From RYN-133 sp963708645 (GTDB lineage Bacteria > Actinomycetota > Actinomycetes > Mycobacteriales > Jatrophihabitantaceae): DNA of 64,000 nt. Each line of letters begins with the position of its first letter. Positions within the stretch are counted from its first letter, which is position 1. Below are positions 23,956 through 32,531 of this stretch, piece after piece. The stretch lies in assembly GCA_963708645.1 (NCBI GenBank), contig CAVPTA010000007.1:620001-684000 (forward strand), written 5' to 3'. Made by a program: the position numbers and the translations under genes. The notes beneath the pieces are model-generated. The model did not search any database. It saw nothing but the letters and a program-made list of their open reading frames with translations, and was not told the DNA's origin.

Positions 23956-25020
23956 GTGGCGGCGGCAATGGCTTTGTTCTCATCAGTACCCGCTGACCCT
24001 CGTGAACGGCCCGGCCGGGTCGTGATGGTGCTCGGCGGTGGCGGCTCGGTCGGTGCGTTCCAGGTGGGTGCGCTGCTCGCGCTGACCGAAGCGGGCATCG
24101 TTCCCGATGCGCTCTACGGATGCTCGGTCGGCGCGCTCAATGCGGCGTTCCTGGCCGGCGAGCCGGGCCCGCGACGGGCCGCCCAACTCGCCGAATGGTG
24201 GCTCGACACGCGCACCCACGGCGTGATCGCTCCGTCGCTGTGGCGCCGGGTTCGCGGCGTGGCCGCGGCCGCGGTCGCCGGTGGTCGCGCGCTGTTCGAT
24301 GAACGCCCGCTGCGCGAACTGATCGCGCGCAACGTCGACGCGCACGACATCGCTGAACTCGCCGTGCCACTCAGCGTGACCACGACCTGCCTCGACTGCG
24401 GCGAAGCGGTCCACCACAGCCGCGGCGCGGTCGGCGATCTGCTGGTCGCCAGCTGCGCCCTGCCCGGCCTGTTCCCGCCCGTGCGTCTCGCCGACGGACA
24501 CCGGCACGTCGACGGCGGCGTGTTGTGCGGCGTCCCCGTCGGAGCAGCAGTTGCCGCCGCTGGGCCGGACGACGAGATCTTCGTCCTCGATTGCGCGCTG
24601 GCGCCGATCACCGGACAGCCGGGCGGGTGTGCGGGTGTGGGCCTCACGGGCCTCGCCGAGCAGGAAGCGTGTGGCCTTGCGGTCGGTCCGGCCGTGCGTC
24701 ACTACGAGCCGCCGGTCGAGTCGCATCGTGGCGCGCTGCAAGTGGTGCTGTCGTCGTTCACGATCGCGCGCGGGGCCGCCAATCGCGCGGCGATCGGCCC
24801 GCATCTCGACGACCCGCGCGTCCATGTCCTGCCGCACGTCGCCGACGCGTGGGCGGCCGGGCTGCTGTCGCGGCTACCCGCCGGTCCCCGTGACTGCACG
24901 CTGTCCGCCGAACTCGTCCGGGCCGGCCAGCAGGCCACCGTGCGCTGGCTCGCCGGACGTGAAACCCGGGCCACCGCCGCGCACCGCCAGGGCGGCCACG
25001 GGCAACGCGACGCGACGTAG
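23956..25020 (+). CDS. Patatin-like phospholipase
   Basis: A serine lipid acyl hydrolase of about 354 residues (GTG at 23956; ATG at 23968 also possible). The oxyanion loop is VLGGGGSVGAFQVGAL, the nucleophile elbow GCSVGALNAAF, and the dyad Asp lies in HVDGGVLCGVPVGAA. There is no clear signal peptide. The 3' end overlaps the convergent SGNH hydrolase by 147 bp, and the last 50 or so residues are low-complexity. Next to two mannosyltransferase-like genes it may act on membrane lipids or glycolipids, which is inference. Confidence 0.9.
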   Translation: MAAAMALFSSVPADPRERPGRVVMVLGGGGSVGAFQVGALLALTEAGIVPDALYGCSVGALNAAFLAGEPGPRRAAQLAEWWLDTRTHGVIAPSLWRRVRGVAAAAVAGGRALFDERPLRELIARNVDAHDIAELAVPLSVTTTCLDCGEAVHHSRGAVGDLLVASCALPGLFPPVRLADGHRHVDGGVLCGVPVGAAVAAAGPDDEIFVLDCALAPITGQPGGCAGVGLTGLAEQEACGLAVGPAVRHYEPPVESHRGALQVVLSSFTIARGAANRAAIGPHLDDPRVHVLPHVADAWAAGLLSRLPAGPRDCTLSAELVRAGQQATVRWLAGRETRATAAHRQGGHGQRDAT

Positions 25021-25704
25021 CCGTTTCACCAGCCACGGTCCGCCGTGTGCGACCAGCCAACGGCACTCGTCGATGCGGGTGATCTGCGTCGGCGTCATGC
25101 CGGGAACGCAGCGGACGTCGTAGCCGGCATCGCGCAACACCGCACCTGCCGCAGCGGCAATTGCGTGCTGTCCGTAGCGGCTCGGATGCACGCGGTCGAC
25201 GGCCCACGCGGCGCGCTCACGTAAGGACGGGATCTCGGCGAGGTCGAAGACGAGCGCCCCGTGCAACGCCGCAGCGGCGGACACCGCGTCGTTCACGCGC
25301 GCCATCCGCGCCACCATCCGTGCCCGCAACTGGGCCGGCATGCGCACCGGCACCGGACGCAGTTCGACCGGGTCGTGCCAGCGTCCGACCAACACGGTGC
25401 GATGGGTCGCGGCCAACTCCGCGACCAGTCGAGCGAAGTCCTGCCGCGCCCGATCCGGATCGAAATCGGCACGGACGATGTCGTTGAGGCCGACGAGCAA
25501 CGTAGCGACGTCCGCGCGTGCACTCACCGTTCGCACCTGCGCAGCGACTTCGCGCAAGCCGGCACCGGGACGGGCGCGCACGTCCGCATCGAAGCCCAAC
25601 GAGCGGGCCAGCAGGCTCACCCACGTCGAGTCGAGATCGATGGTCGTCCCGACCCCTTCCCCACAGCTGAAGCTGTCGCCGAAAGCGGTCAGGAGCCCGG
25701 TCAT
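24874..25704 (-). CDS. SGNH/GDSL-family hydrolase
   Basis: A 276-residue esterase-type protein. Block I is LTAFGDSFSCGEGVG with the catalytic Ser, then Gly in RPGAGLREVAAQV, Asn in LLVGLNDIVRAD, and the Asp/His pair in AVDRVHPSRYGQHA. There is no signal peptide, so the substrate is probably cytoplasmic or lipid-linked. Its stop codon region overlaps the glycosyltransferase start direction head-to-tail: the ATG at 25704 overlaps the upstream gene's stop at 25701. The C-terminal 40 residues lie antisense to the patatin gene and look non-conserved. Confidence 0.9.
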   Translation of the reverse strand: MTGLLTAFGDSFSCGEGVGTTIDLDSTWVSLLARSLGFDADVRARPGAGLREVAAQVRTVSARADVATLLVGLNDIVRADFDPDRARQDFARLVAELAATHRTVLVGRWHDPVELRPVPVRMPAQLRARMVARMARVNDAVSAAAALHGALVFDLAEIPSLRERAAWAVDRVHPSRYGQHAIAAAAGAVLRDAGYDVRCVPGMTPTQITRIDECRWLVAHGGPWLVKRLRRVALPVAALAVRGGGPGFTSGEPAHGGLLAGPDEFGGQRAVTGTGG

Positions 25705-26819
25705 GACGCGATCGGCATCCGCGTGAGGTCGTGCACGTCGAGGAAGCCGCGCACTGTATCCGGCCAGCGATAACGCTCGGCGCGTTCTCGCGCCGCGCTG
25801 TGCCGTTGTTGTGGCGCTCGCTGCAGCAGCCGTTGGACGGCGGCGGCGAACGCCATGCCCGATCCGGCGGCAGCGATGCCGGCATCGCCGATCACCGACG
25901 GCAAGGCGGAGTTCGCGTTGACCACCACCGGCGTGCCACAGCCGAGCGCCTCGACGGCCGACAGGCCGAATGTCTCGACCGCGCCAGGTGCCAAAACGAT
26001 GTCGGCACTCGCGAACAACCGCGCGACGTCCGCGCGCTCGGACAGGTGACCGAGGAACACGACGGGCAGGCCTTTTGCCTGATACGTCAGTCGCGCCCGC
26101 AACGGCCCGTCGCCCGCGATGGCGAGACGAGCCAGCACACCGTGATGGACGAGCACCGACAGCGCCGCGATCGCAAGGTCCGGACGCTTCTCCGGCGACA
26201 ATCTGCTCGCCAGCACCAACAGCAACTCACCGTCCTTGACCATCCGCGCGCGCAACGTCTCGTCGCGGGCTGACGGGGTGAACAGGTCGAGATCCGCGCC
26301 GAGCGGTACGAGGCGCAGATTGTCGGCACCGATGCGCTGGAACTCGTCCGCTGCCCACTCGGTCGTGCAGACGACGCTGTCGTAGCCCTGCGACAGGCGC
26401 CGGTTGCTCACGTCCGCGGCCGCCCGGGCCGCGGACGACGGGATCCGCTGCGCCAGCAGGCGATCGACGCGTTCGTGCGACACGACCGTGCTGCGCACAC
26501 CGGCCTTTCGCGCCCACCGGCACAGTCCGCGCAGCGTCGTTCGGTCGTGCACCTCGACACGGTCGGGCACGCACTCGTCCAGCACGTGGCGCACCTGCGC
26601 AGGTCGCAACATGCGGTAGCCGGTGCCGCCGACCGCGACTCCGAGCAGCACCTCACGGCGTCCCCAGGTGTGCTGCTCGGTCGCGCGCGCGGCTCCCGGC
26701 ACGACCTGAACGACCTCATGGCCGGCAGCGCCGTAGCCGCCGGCAAGTTCGGCGAGGACGGTGCGGATGCCGCCCGAGTGCGGTGCGACGAAGTTCGCGA
26801 CCTGAGCGATCGTGCTCAT
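25701..26819 (-). CDS. GT4 glycosyltransferase
   Basis: A 372-residue GT-B enzyme starting MSTIAQVANFVAPHSGGIRT, typical of GT4 (acceptor-side loop with GG). The donor domain has VLASRLSPEKRPDLAIAAL, VFLGHLSERADVARLFASAD and the retaining E-x7-E in PGAVETFGLSAVEALGCGTP. A GDP-mannose or UDP-sugar donor is likely. Four-bp overlap with the SGNH hydrolase and 13 bp from the next glycosyltransferase make an operon of three. The similarity of both transferases suggests sequential additions to one acceptor. Confidence 0.9.
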   Translation of the reverse strand: MSTIAQVANFVAPHSGGIRTVLAELAGGYGAAGHEVVQVVPGAARATEQHTWGRREVLLGVAVGGTGYRMLRPAQVRHVLDECVPDRVEVHDRTTLRGLCRWARKAGVRSTVVSHERVDRLLAQRIPSSAARAAADVSNRRLSQGYDSVVCTTEWAADEFQRIGADNLRLVPLGADLDLFTPSARDETLRARMVKDGELLLVLASRLSPEKRPDLAIAALSVLVHHGVLARLAIAGDGPLRARLTYQAKGLPVVFLGHLSERADVARLFASADIVLAPGAVETFGLSAVEALGCGTPVVVNANSALPSVIGDAGIAAAGSGMAFAAAVQRLLQRAPQQRHSAARERAERYRWPDTVRGFLDVHDLTRMPIAS

Positions 26820-26832
26820 GACCAAGCTCCTC

Positions 26833-27945
26833 TCATGCGACGACCTCGGCGTAGTGCTGCACCAGCTCACGACCGATCACGTCCCAGCCGCGTCCTTCCA
26901 CGGACGGACGGGCGGCCGCAGCCATCGCGGTCCGTCGCACCTCGTCGGTAACGAGTTCGAGCACTCGCTCGTGCAGCGACCGCGCCGACCCCGGCGTGAA
27001 CCACGCTCCGGTGACACCCGGCTGAACCAGGTCGAGCAGGCCGCCGGCGGCGGGCCCGATCACAGGCAGGCCGCTGGCGAGCGCCTCTTGTGCCGCCTGA
27101 CAGAAAGTCTCATGCGCGCCGGGATGTACGAACACGTCGAGCGAGGCGAACGTGCGGCCGAGCTGGTCGCCACCCTGGAAGCCGAGGAAGGTCGCGCCGG
27201 GCAACTCGCGCTCCAACTCGGCGCGCACCGGGCCATCGCCGACGATGACCAACTTCATGTCGCGACGCCGGTCGAGGCCGGCGAGCAGTTCGATCTCCTT
27301 CTCCTGCGCGAGCCGGCCGACGTAGCCGACGATGACCTCGCCGTTCGGCGCGATGCGACGGCGCAGTCCGTCGTCGCGATGACTGGGATGGAACCGGTTG
27401 AGGTCGACTCCACGCGCCCAGGTCACGACCCGCTCGACGCCGTTGCGTTGCAGATCTTCGGCGGCCGGACGACTCGGCGCGAGCGTGCGGCGGGCGAGTC
27501 CGTGCACGCGACGCAGCCAGCTCCACACGAACGGCACCGCGTAACGCATGCCGTAGCGCTGGGCGAATCCCGCGAGATCAGTCTGGTAGACGGCCAGGAT
27601 CGGAAGGCCGAGGCGGTCAGCGGCAAAGGCGGCCTGCGCACCAAGAACCGCCGGCGACGCGAGATGCACGACGTCCGGACGGAACGCTTTGAGCGCGCTC
27701 GACAGACCCGGCACCGGAACGGCGAGCCGGAAGTCCTGGTATCCCGGTGCGGGTACGGACGGCACACGCAACACGCGCGCACCGGCGCACGTCTGCGGAC
27801 CTTGACCGGGCGCGATGACCCGCACCTCGTGGCCCGCGGCGCCGAGCTGCTCGCACACCCGAAGCACGGAGTTCGTGACGCCGTTGACCTGTGGCAGGAA
27901 GGACTCGGTGACCACTGCTACTCGCACGTCACCAATGCTGATCAA
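26833..27945 (-). CDS. GT4 alpha-mannosyltransferase (MgtA-like)
   Basis: A 370-residue enzyme. The N-terminal VAVVTESFLPQVNGVTNSVL is the hallmark of the MgtA/GDP-mannose-dependent alpha-mannosyltransferase group. Later GYVGRLAQEKEIELLAGL, VHPGAHETFCQAAQEALASG (E-x7-E variant) and GPAAGGLLDLV complete the GT4 donor site. In Corynebacteriales MgtA mannosylates a glycolipid. It is first in the run with the second GT4 and SGNH hydrolase. Confidence 0.88.
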   Translation of the reverse strand: MISIGDVRVAVVTESFLPQVNGVTNSVLRVCEQLGAAGHEVRVIAPGQGPQTCAGARVLRVPSVPAPGYQDFRLAVPVPGLSSALKAFRPDVVHLASPAVLGAQAAFAADRLGLPILAVYQTDLAGFAQRYGMRYAVPFVWSWLRRVHGLARRTLAPSRPAAEDLQRNGVERVVTWARGVDLNRFHPSHRDDGLRRRIAPNGEVIVGYVGRLAQEKEIELLAGLDRRRDMKLVIVGDGPVRAELERELPGATFLGFQGGDQLGRTFASLDVFVHPGAHETFCQAAQEALASGLPVIGPAAGGLLDLVQPGVTGAWFTPGSARSLHERVLELVTDEVRRTAMAAAARPSVEGRGWDVIGRELVQHYAEVVA

Positions 27946-28023
27946 AGCGACCCATCACCTCGACGGCATCGACGTGCCCTCCTGATGAACGCCGGACTAA
28001 CGCTCGTATGTGGGTCTACTTCG

Positions 28024-28464
28024 TCACAGTCCCCAGGTGCTGTCGCGCATCAGGGTGCGGCCGGAAATCTCGTTGGCCTCGCGCCACGCCTGGATGCGGA
28101 TCGGTCGCAGGGTCAGCACTGCGTAGTCGGCAGGCGGCGTCCAATCCGCCTGTGCCGCATAGCGCTCGAGAAGAGCAGATTCTGCTGCCACCTCGACGTT
28201 TTCGACCTCGACGTCGAGCACGACCACATCGCGCGTCGGGCCGACACCGAGCCGCGCTCTACGGTTCGCCTCGAGGTTGCGCACCGTGCGCGAGGTGAAC
28301 TCGGCCGCGATGACCACACGCTCGTCGAGCCACGCCAATGACAACGGAACGAGGTACGGATCGCCCTCGGGCGAGCACGTCGACACCCAGACATCCGCGC
28401 CGGTCTCGGCGAGCTTGGCGCGAGTGTCAACGATCCGCTGTTCCGTCGAGCGAGGCGCGTCCAT
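28024..28464 (-). CDS. PPOX-fold flavin/F420-binding protein
   Basis: A 146-residue split beta-barrel protein of the pyridoxamine-phosphate-oxidase-like superfamily: DVWVSTCSPEGDPYLVPLSL, FTSRTVRNLEANRRARLGVG, and a C-terminal LTLRPIRIQAWREANEI. Actinobacterial members bind F420 or FMN and reduce small molecules. The ligand cannot be told here. A single gene in its own transcription unit. Confidence 0.88.
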   Translation of the reverse strand: MDAPRSTEQRIVDTRAKLAETGADVWVSTCSPEGDPYLVPLSLAWLDERVVIAAEFTSRTVRNLEANRRARLGVGPTRDVVVLDVEVENVEVAAESALLERYAAQADWTPPADYAVLTLRPIRIQAWREANEISGRTLMRDSTWGL

Positions 28465-28495
28465 CGCCTCAACGTAGTCATTGGTATACGCGTGG

Positions 28496-29512
28496 CTATT
28501 CCGTTGAAAGGCGCACGGCGTGCTGGCCGTCGGTAGCGATGAACGGGTATGTGTCGAGGTCGGAGGTGATCGTGCGCTTCGTGCCGTCGGCGTACTGGAA
28601 AATGTAGGTCACGAGCAGCGTGTGGAACGGAATACCGACCATGCTCGAGTACGCGCGCTGCAGTACGTCCACCGCGTGCCGCAGAAGCACCGGTGACAGC
28701 CGCCCTGAACCGAGCAGACGATGTGTCGTCGAATACTCGCAGGCGACGGCCGAGATCGGCTTTCCCGGCAAGATCGCACTCGTCTGCGGTTCGCCAATCA
28801 CCGGCAGCCTTCGGTCGGAACACCCGCGCGGGTCAACGGGCGCGATATGGACTCGTTGCAACATACGATGCGCAGCCTCGAACGTCGGCGCGGTCACCTC
28901 AACGGCAACGTTGTTGCGCGCGATGACGAGGATGCTGGTTGGGCGACCGCGCAGGTCGTACCCGTCACCGGTCAGCGCGGGGATACCGTCGACGGTCGTG
29001 CTGCGAACAGCGTGGACGTGGCCGGTAGACGTCGAAGTCGGCTGCAAGTAGACGATCGTCAGCCCTTGCGGTTGCGGTGAATCACCGCGCATCGTCGGGC
29101 ATCGGTACACCTCGCCGGTATCGGGCACGACCGAGTCGCGGGTCGGCGGGACGCACCCGACCGGTCCCACCGCGAAGGTTCTCGGCACAGTGACGGTGAT
29201 GCCGTAGTAGCCGACCGACTTCATCCCGTTCGGAGCGTCGACTCCGGAGGTCTGTGGTCTGATCCGGACGCCAGTTCTCCGCGCGAGTGCGATCGGTTGA
29301 TCGCGACCGCAATGGCCGCGATCACGAGCACCGCTGCGGCTGCGGCGACGGGCAGCACCCACCGCCGACGCGGGGCAGCGCTCAACTCGCACGGGCCGCT
29401 GCCCTCCGGCGGTTCCGGAGCGGCCTCGTTCAGTACGCGACTCAGTTCGCTTCGCGACCTCGCCGGTCGGGCCGGACGCCGTCTCGACAGGCGTCATGTC
29501 GGTCGAACTCAT
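28496..29512 (-). CDS. Membrane-anchored protein next to sigma factor, frame disrupted
   Basis: The frame begins MSSTDMTPVETASGPTGEVA, coupled to the sigma-factor stop by an ATGA overlap, as anti-sigma-type genes often are. From about 29470 to 29280 the coding sense is in the next frame, which reads SELSRVLNEAAPEPPEGSG then a membrane helix RRWVLPVAAAAAVLVIAAIA. The original frame resumes at PNGMKSVGYYGITVTVPRTF and runs to 28496 as an extracellular domain with CRGxS-type cysteines. Two compensating slips would give one single-pass protein. No family is recognised for the outer domain. Confidence 0.6.
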   Translation of the reverse strand: MSSTDMTPVETASGPTGEVAKRTESRTERGRSGTAGGQRPVRVERCPASAVGAARRRSRSGARDRGHCGRDQPIALARRTGVRIRPQTSGVDAPNGMKSVGYYGITVTVPRTFAVGPVGCVPPTRDSVVPDTGEVYRCPTMRGDSPQPQGLTIVYLQPTSTSTGHVHAVRSTTVDGIPALTGDGYDLRGRPTSILVIARNNVAVEVTAPTFEAAHRMLQRVHIAPVDPRGCSDRRLPVIGEPQTSAILPGKPISAVACEYSTTHRLLGSGRLSPVLLRHAVDVLQRAYSSMVGIPFHTLLVTYIFQYADGTKRTITSDLDTYPFIATDGQHAVRLSTE

Positions 29513-29899
29513 TGGGTCTCCTCCGTGACGAGGTCACGCAACAGCGGCGTGCTACGCAGATGCTCGAGCGCCCGCCGCACGTGGGTCTTCACCGAGCCGA
29601 CACCGCAACCCATCGTGGCGGCGGTCTGCGCCTCGGTCAGGTCGGCGAAATAGCGCGCCGTGCCAACGCCGGCGAGCGTCGCGTTGGTAGAGGCGGATCA
29701 GCACTCGATACACATAGGCGGTTCGCTCGTCGTCGGTGCCGAGTTTCGTGCGATGCGGCCAGGTGCGTTCGAGGGCAGCCTGGACGAGATCCTCGGCGCG
29801 ATACGCGTCGCCGGTGAGCAGCCACGCAGCTCGCCACAGCGCGCGCCAGCGCAAGCGGGCGAACGCCGCGAACTCGTCGACGGCGCCGGCCGAAGTCAC
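29509..29899 (-). pseudogene. SigE-family sigma factor with internal deletion
   Basis: Region 2 is intact (FARLRWRALWRAAWLLTGDA, AEDLVQAALERTWPH, YVYRVLIRLYQRDARRRW). After this the frame is lost near 29650. The end of region 4 is recognisable in another frame: YFADLTEAQTAATMGCGVGS, then VKTHVRRALEHLRS. The linker and the start of region 4 (about 30-40 residues) are missing, so this is a deletion plus frameshift and not just an extra base. Starts are GTG at 29899 or 29902. It is probably inactive unless misassembled. Confidence 0.7.
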
Positions 29900-30008
29900 C
29901 ACACCAGTATCAAGACCCTGGGCCGCGTACTCGGATGACAACGGGCTCAAGTTCACGTCCGATTCGCCGATCTTGAGGGCATCGGGCAAGGAGAAATGGT
30001 GGGCTACG

Positions 30009-31547
30009 GTGCGAGCAGGACTGACAGCGTTGGCAGTGACAGCTGCCGCGATGCTCGCGTGCGGTGTCCCAGCGGCCCACGCCGTTCCGACGACGTTGCC
30101 CCTGCCGACCCTTTCGTCGACCTCGCCGACGCCCACCCCGACATCGTCCGGGCCGTCGCACAGCCCTGACCCGAGCCACTCGCCGACGCACACCCCCACC
30201 CACACACCGAGCCACTCCCCGAGCCCGACGCGCACCCCAGGCTCGCCGACGAGTTCGACCGCCTCGCCCACCCCGACAACGTCAGTCGATCCGACGCCGT
30301 CCGGACACAGCTCGTCGGCCGGTAGGCGGCACGGCAAGAATCCAGCCAATGCTCAAGACACGAAGCTCACCCTGCTCGAGCTGAAGGCCGCCGCTCGCGC
30401 GCAGGCGGCGAAGAATCGCGCCGACCACAAGGTTGTGACACTCGCCGAGCGCATCGCGGCGCAAGCCGCTCAGGTGCAGAAGCGCTCCGTCGCTGCGTCG
30501 CAGGCCGAGCAGCAGTACGTTGCCCAGCTCGGTGTCGAAGCGCAGGCACGGGTGGCGGCGACGCAGGCGGCGCAGCAGGTCGCGCAGGCCCGAGCAGACC
30601 TGCGCACTGATCAGCAAACTCTCGCCGCTGCCGCCGCGGCCGCCTACGAGACCTACACCGGCCCGGACTCGCTGGGCGTCACGACGCTCGGCACGTTGCT
30701 CGTCGCTGATGACCCGAGCGCCGTGCTCGACACCAACACCGAGCAGCGCATGCTCGTCGCGCATCAGGTCGGCGTCGTCGGACAGGTCAAGCTGGCCGTG
30801 CAAACACTTCGCGCGGCCGAGCAGCAGCAAGCGGCCGCAGAGATTGCGGTCTCCCGCGAAACCGCCCGGCTGGCGAGCCTGCACGCCGAGGCGGAGGCGG
30901 CCCTGACCGACGCTCGCCGCACGATTGCCACGTTGACCGCCGCGCTGTCGAAGGCGAAAGTCAGCCAACGTGTCGCCGACGCTGCGCTGTCGACCTTCCT
31001 CGGCGGTTGGTCGACCGCCGATCCGAAGCGCGCCGACGCGCTGAACCTCGCCTACGAGAAGCTCGCGCTGCAGAACAAGCACCGCAAACCCGCTCCGGCC
31101 GGACCGCAGTGGACCGCTGCAATGGGACGGACGGTGGTCGAACGCGCCCTGCTCTACATCGGCACCAACTACGCCTGGGCCGGCGGGAACTCGACGGGAC
31201 CGACGACCGGCGTGTGCGCGCCCGGCGATGCGCATCTCGATTGTCATTTCGTCGGGTTCGACTGCTCCGGGCTGGCCCTCTACGGATGGGCCCCCTACCT
31301 GCCGATGGCGCACTTCGCGGCGACCCAGTACCACTCCGGATCGGTGCATCCGGCCCCGGACGCCTTACTGCCCGGCGATCTCGTCTTCTGGAGCAGCGAC
31401 GGCACCGCAGCAGGCATCCATCACGTGGCCATCTATGTGGGCGACGGCAATGTGATCCAGGCGCCGGAGTCGGGCGACATCGTCCGCATCACCCCGATCG
31501 GGGCGGTTTCGTCGGGCTATTTCGGTGCGACACGCCCGCTTACGTAG
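30009..31547 (+). CDS. Secreted NlpC/P60 peptidoglycan hydrolase with coiled coil
   Basis: A 512-residue exported endopeptidase of the RipA/Cgl type. The GTG at 30009 gives signal peptide MRAGLTALAVTAAAMLACGV ending AHA. A Ser/Thr/Pro-rich spacer (about residues 30-110) follows, then a long Ala/Gln-rich coiled coil (about 120-340). The C-terminal NlpC/P60 domain has Cys in VGFDCSGLALYGW, His in GIHHVAIYVGDG and the third polar residue near VIQAPES. It cleaves within stem peptides and likely functions in cell separation. AAGGAG lies 15 bp upstream of the chosen start. Confidence 0.92.
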   Translation: MRAGLTALAVTAAAMLACGVPAAHAVPTTLPLPTLSSTSPTPTPTSSGPSHSPDPSHSPTHTPTHTPSHSPSPTRTPGSPTSSTASPTPTTSVDPTPSGHSSSAGRRHGKNPANAQDTKLTLLELKAAARAQAAKNRADHKVVTLAERIAAQAAQVQKRSVAASQAEQQYVAQLGVEAQARVAATQAAQQVAQARADLRTDQQTLAAAAAAAYETYTGPDSLGVTTLGTLLVADDPSAVLDTNTEQRMLVAHQVGVVGQVKLAVQTLRAAEQQQAAAEIAVSRETARLASLHAEAEAALTDARRTIATLTAALSKAKVSQRVADAALSTFLGGWSTADPKRADALNLAYEKLALQNKHRKPAPAGPQWTAAMGRTVVERALLYIGTNYAWAGGNSTGPTTGVCAPGDAHLDCHFVGFDCSGLALYGWAPYLPMAHFAATQYHSGSVHPAPDALLPGDLVFWSSDGTAAGIHHVAIYVGDGNVIQAPESGDIVRITPIGAVSSGYFGATRPLT

Positions 31548-31683
31548 CGGGTTGGTCAGCAGGCCACGTAGCGGGATCGGATAAGCGCAGGCTGAGAAAC
31601 TGCCCGATAGGCCCCGCAAACCTCTCAAAGCCGGGCACAGCGCCTAACACGTTTGTAAGGCTTCCTGCGAAGAGGTTGGCGGG

Positions 31684-31698
31684 CGCATACGTTATGCG
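31684..31698. promoter_or_regulatory. Inverted repeat CGCATA-CGT-TATGCG
   Basis: Perfect 6-bp arms around CGT, 62 bp before the GTG of the first LuxR-type gene. A plausible binding site for that or another regulator; nothing more can be seen. Confidence 0.35.
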
Positions 31699-31759
31699 TC
31701 CTAACCGGAAACGAAGGGTGAACGAAAAGCCAACTGCCGATGGAAGGGGGGCCTCGACA

Positions 31760-32440
31760 GTGTTGAGCACACACGAAGAAATCATCATCGCGAACCCGCA
31801 ACGCATGTTCGTTGACACGTTGACCAGTGCGATCGAACGCGAAGGCATGCGAGTCGTCCAGGTCGCGACGACGCGAACGGCACTCGTGGACGCGATCAAA
31901 TTCAGCCCGGAGGCACTCTGCCTGGCGGCATGGACATTCGCGGACGGCGGGCTGGCCGATGCCATGCCGGCGATCCGCTCTGCCGCACCGAATGCGTGGA
32001 TCGTCGTTCTCGGCAGCGACAGCGACCGGTCCGTGCTCAGCGCGGCGCTCGCGGTCGGCGTGCAGGGTTTCATCCACACGACCCGCGGGCTGGACGTGCT
32101 GCTGGACGCGATCTGGCGGTTGCGGGCCGGCGAGATCGTCATCGAGGCGTCACTGGAGCGATCGCAACCGAGGCACACAGCCGAGGAACACCGCGTTCGG
32201 GAACTCGCCGCCTACCTCACGCCGCGTGAGTACGAGTGTCTTGCGCTCGTGGTGAGCGGGATGGACACCGCCGAGATGTCTCGACAGCTCGGCGTATCGC
32301 GAACGACGATCCGTAGCCATGTGCAGTCGATGCTCATGAAACTGAGCGTCCACTCGCGGCTCGAGGCCGCCGCCCTCGCCGTCCAGCATCACCTGCTTGC
32401 CGACGCCACGACGGCGGTGCGGATAGCTGCGGGTACCTGA
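31760..32440 (+). CDS. Atypical LuxR/NarL response regulator lacking phosphoacceptor Asp
   Basis: A 226-residue regulator. The GTG at 31760 has GGAAGGGGGG 10 bp upstream. The C-terminal LuxR HTH is canonical: LTPREYECLALVVSGMDTAE, then MSRQLGVSRTTIRSHVQSML. The N-terminal half has the receiver outline (IIIANPQRMFVDTLTSAIE, GVQGFIHTT), but the strand that should carry the Asp reads LCLAAWTFADGG and the switch Lys is replaced by Thr. It is probably phosphorylation-independent. No histidine kinase is adjacent; a second LuxR protein follows. Confidence 0.85.
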   Translation: MLSTHEEIIIANPQRMFVDTLTSAIEREGMRVVQVATTRTALVDAIKFSPEALCLAAWTFADGGLADAMPAIRSAAPNAWIVVLGSDSDRSVLSAALAVGVQGFIHTTRGLDVLLDAIWRLRAGEIVIEASLERSQPRHTAEEHRVRELAAYLTPREYECLALVVSGMDTAEMSRQLGVSRTTIRSHVQSMLMKLSVHSRLEAAALAVQHHLLADATTAVRIAAGT

Positions 32441-32531
32441 GCACTACGCCTCGTTCCTCGTGCACACGCACGAGAGACCCTGGTGCGGTTGGGGGTTGGC
32501 GTCAGCGCTCTTGTTGACCACCGTGTGCGTC

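Noticed and set aside
29900..30008. Possible c-di-AMP (ydaO) riboswitch before the NlpC/P60 gene
   Set aside because: Such riboswitches are common before actinobacterial cell-wall hydrolases, but I could not find their conserved core here.
30100..30330. Short tandem repeats that might be a CRISPR or VNTR
   Set aside because: They encode the Ser/Thr/Pro spacer of the NlpC/P60 protein; there are no constant repeats with unique spacers.
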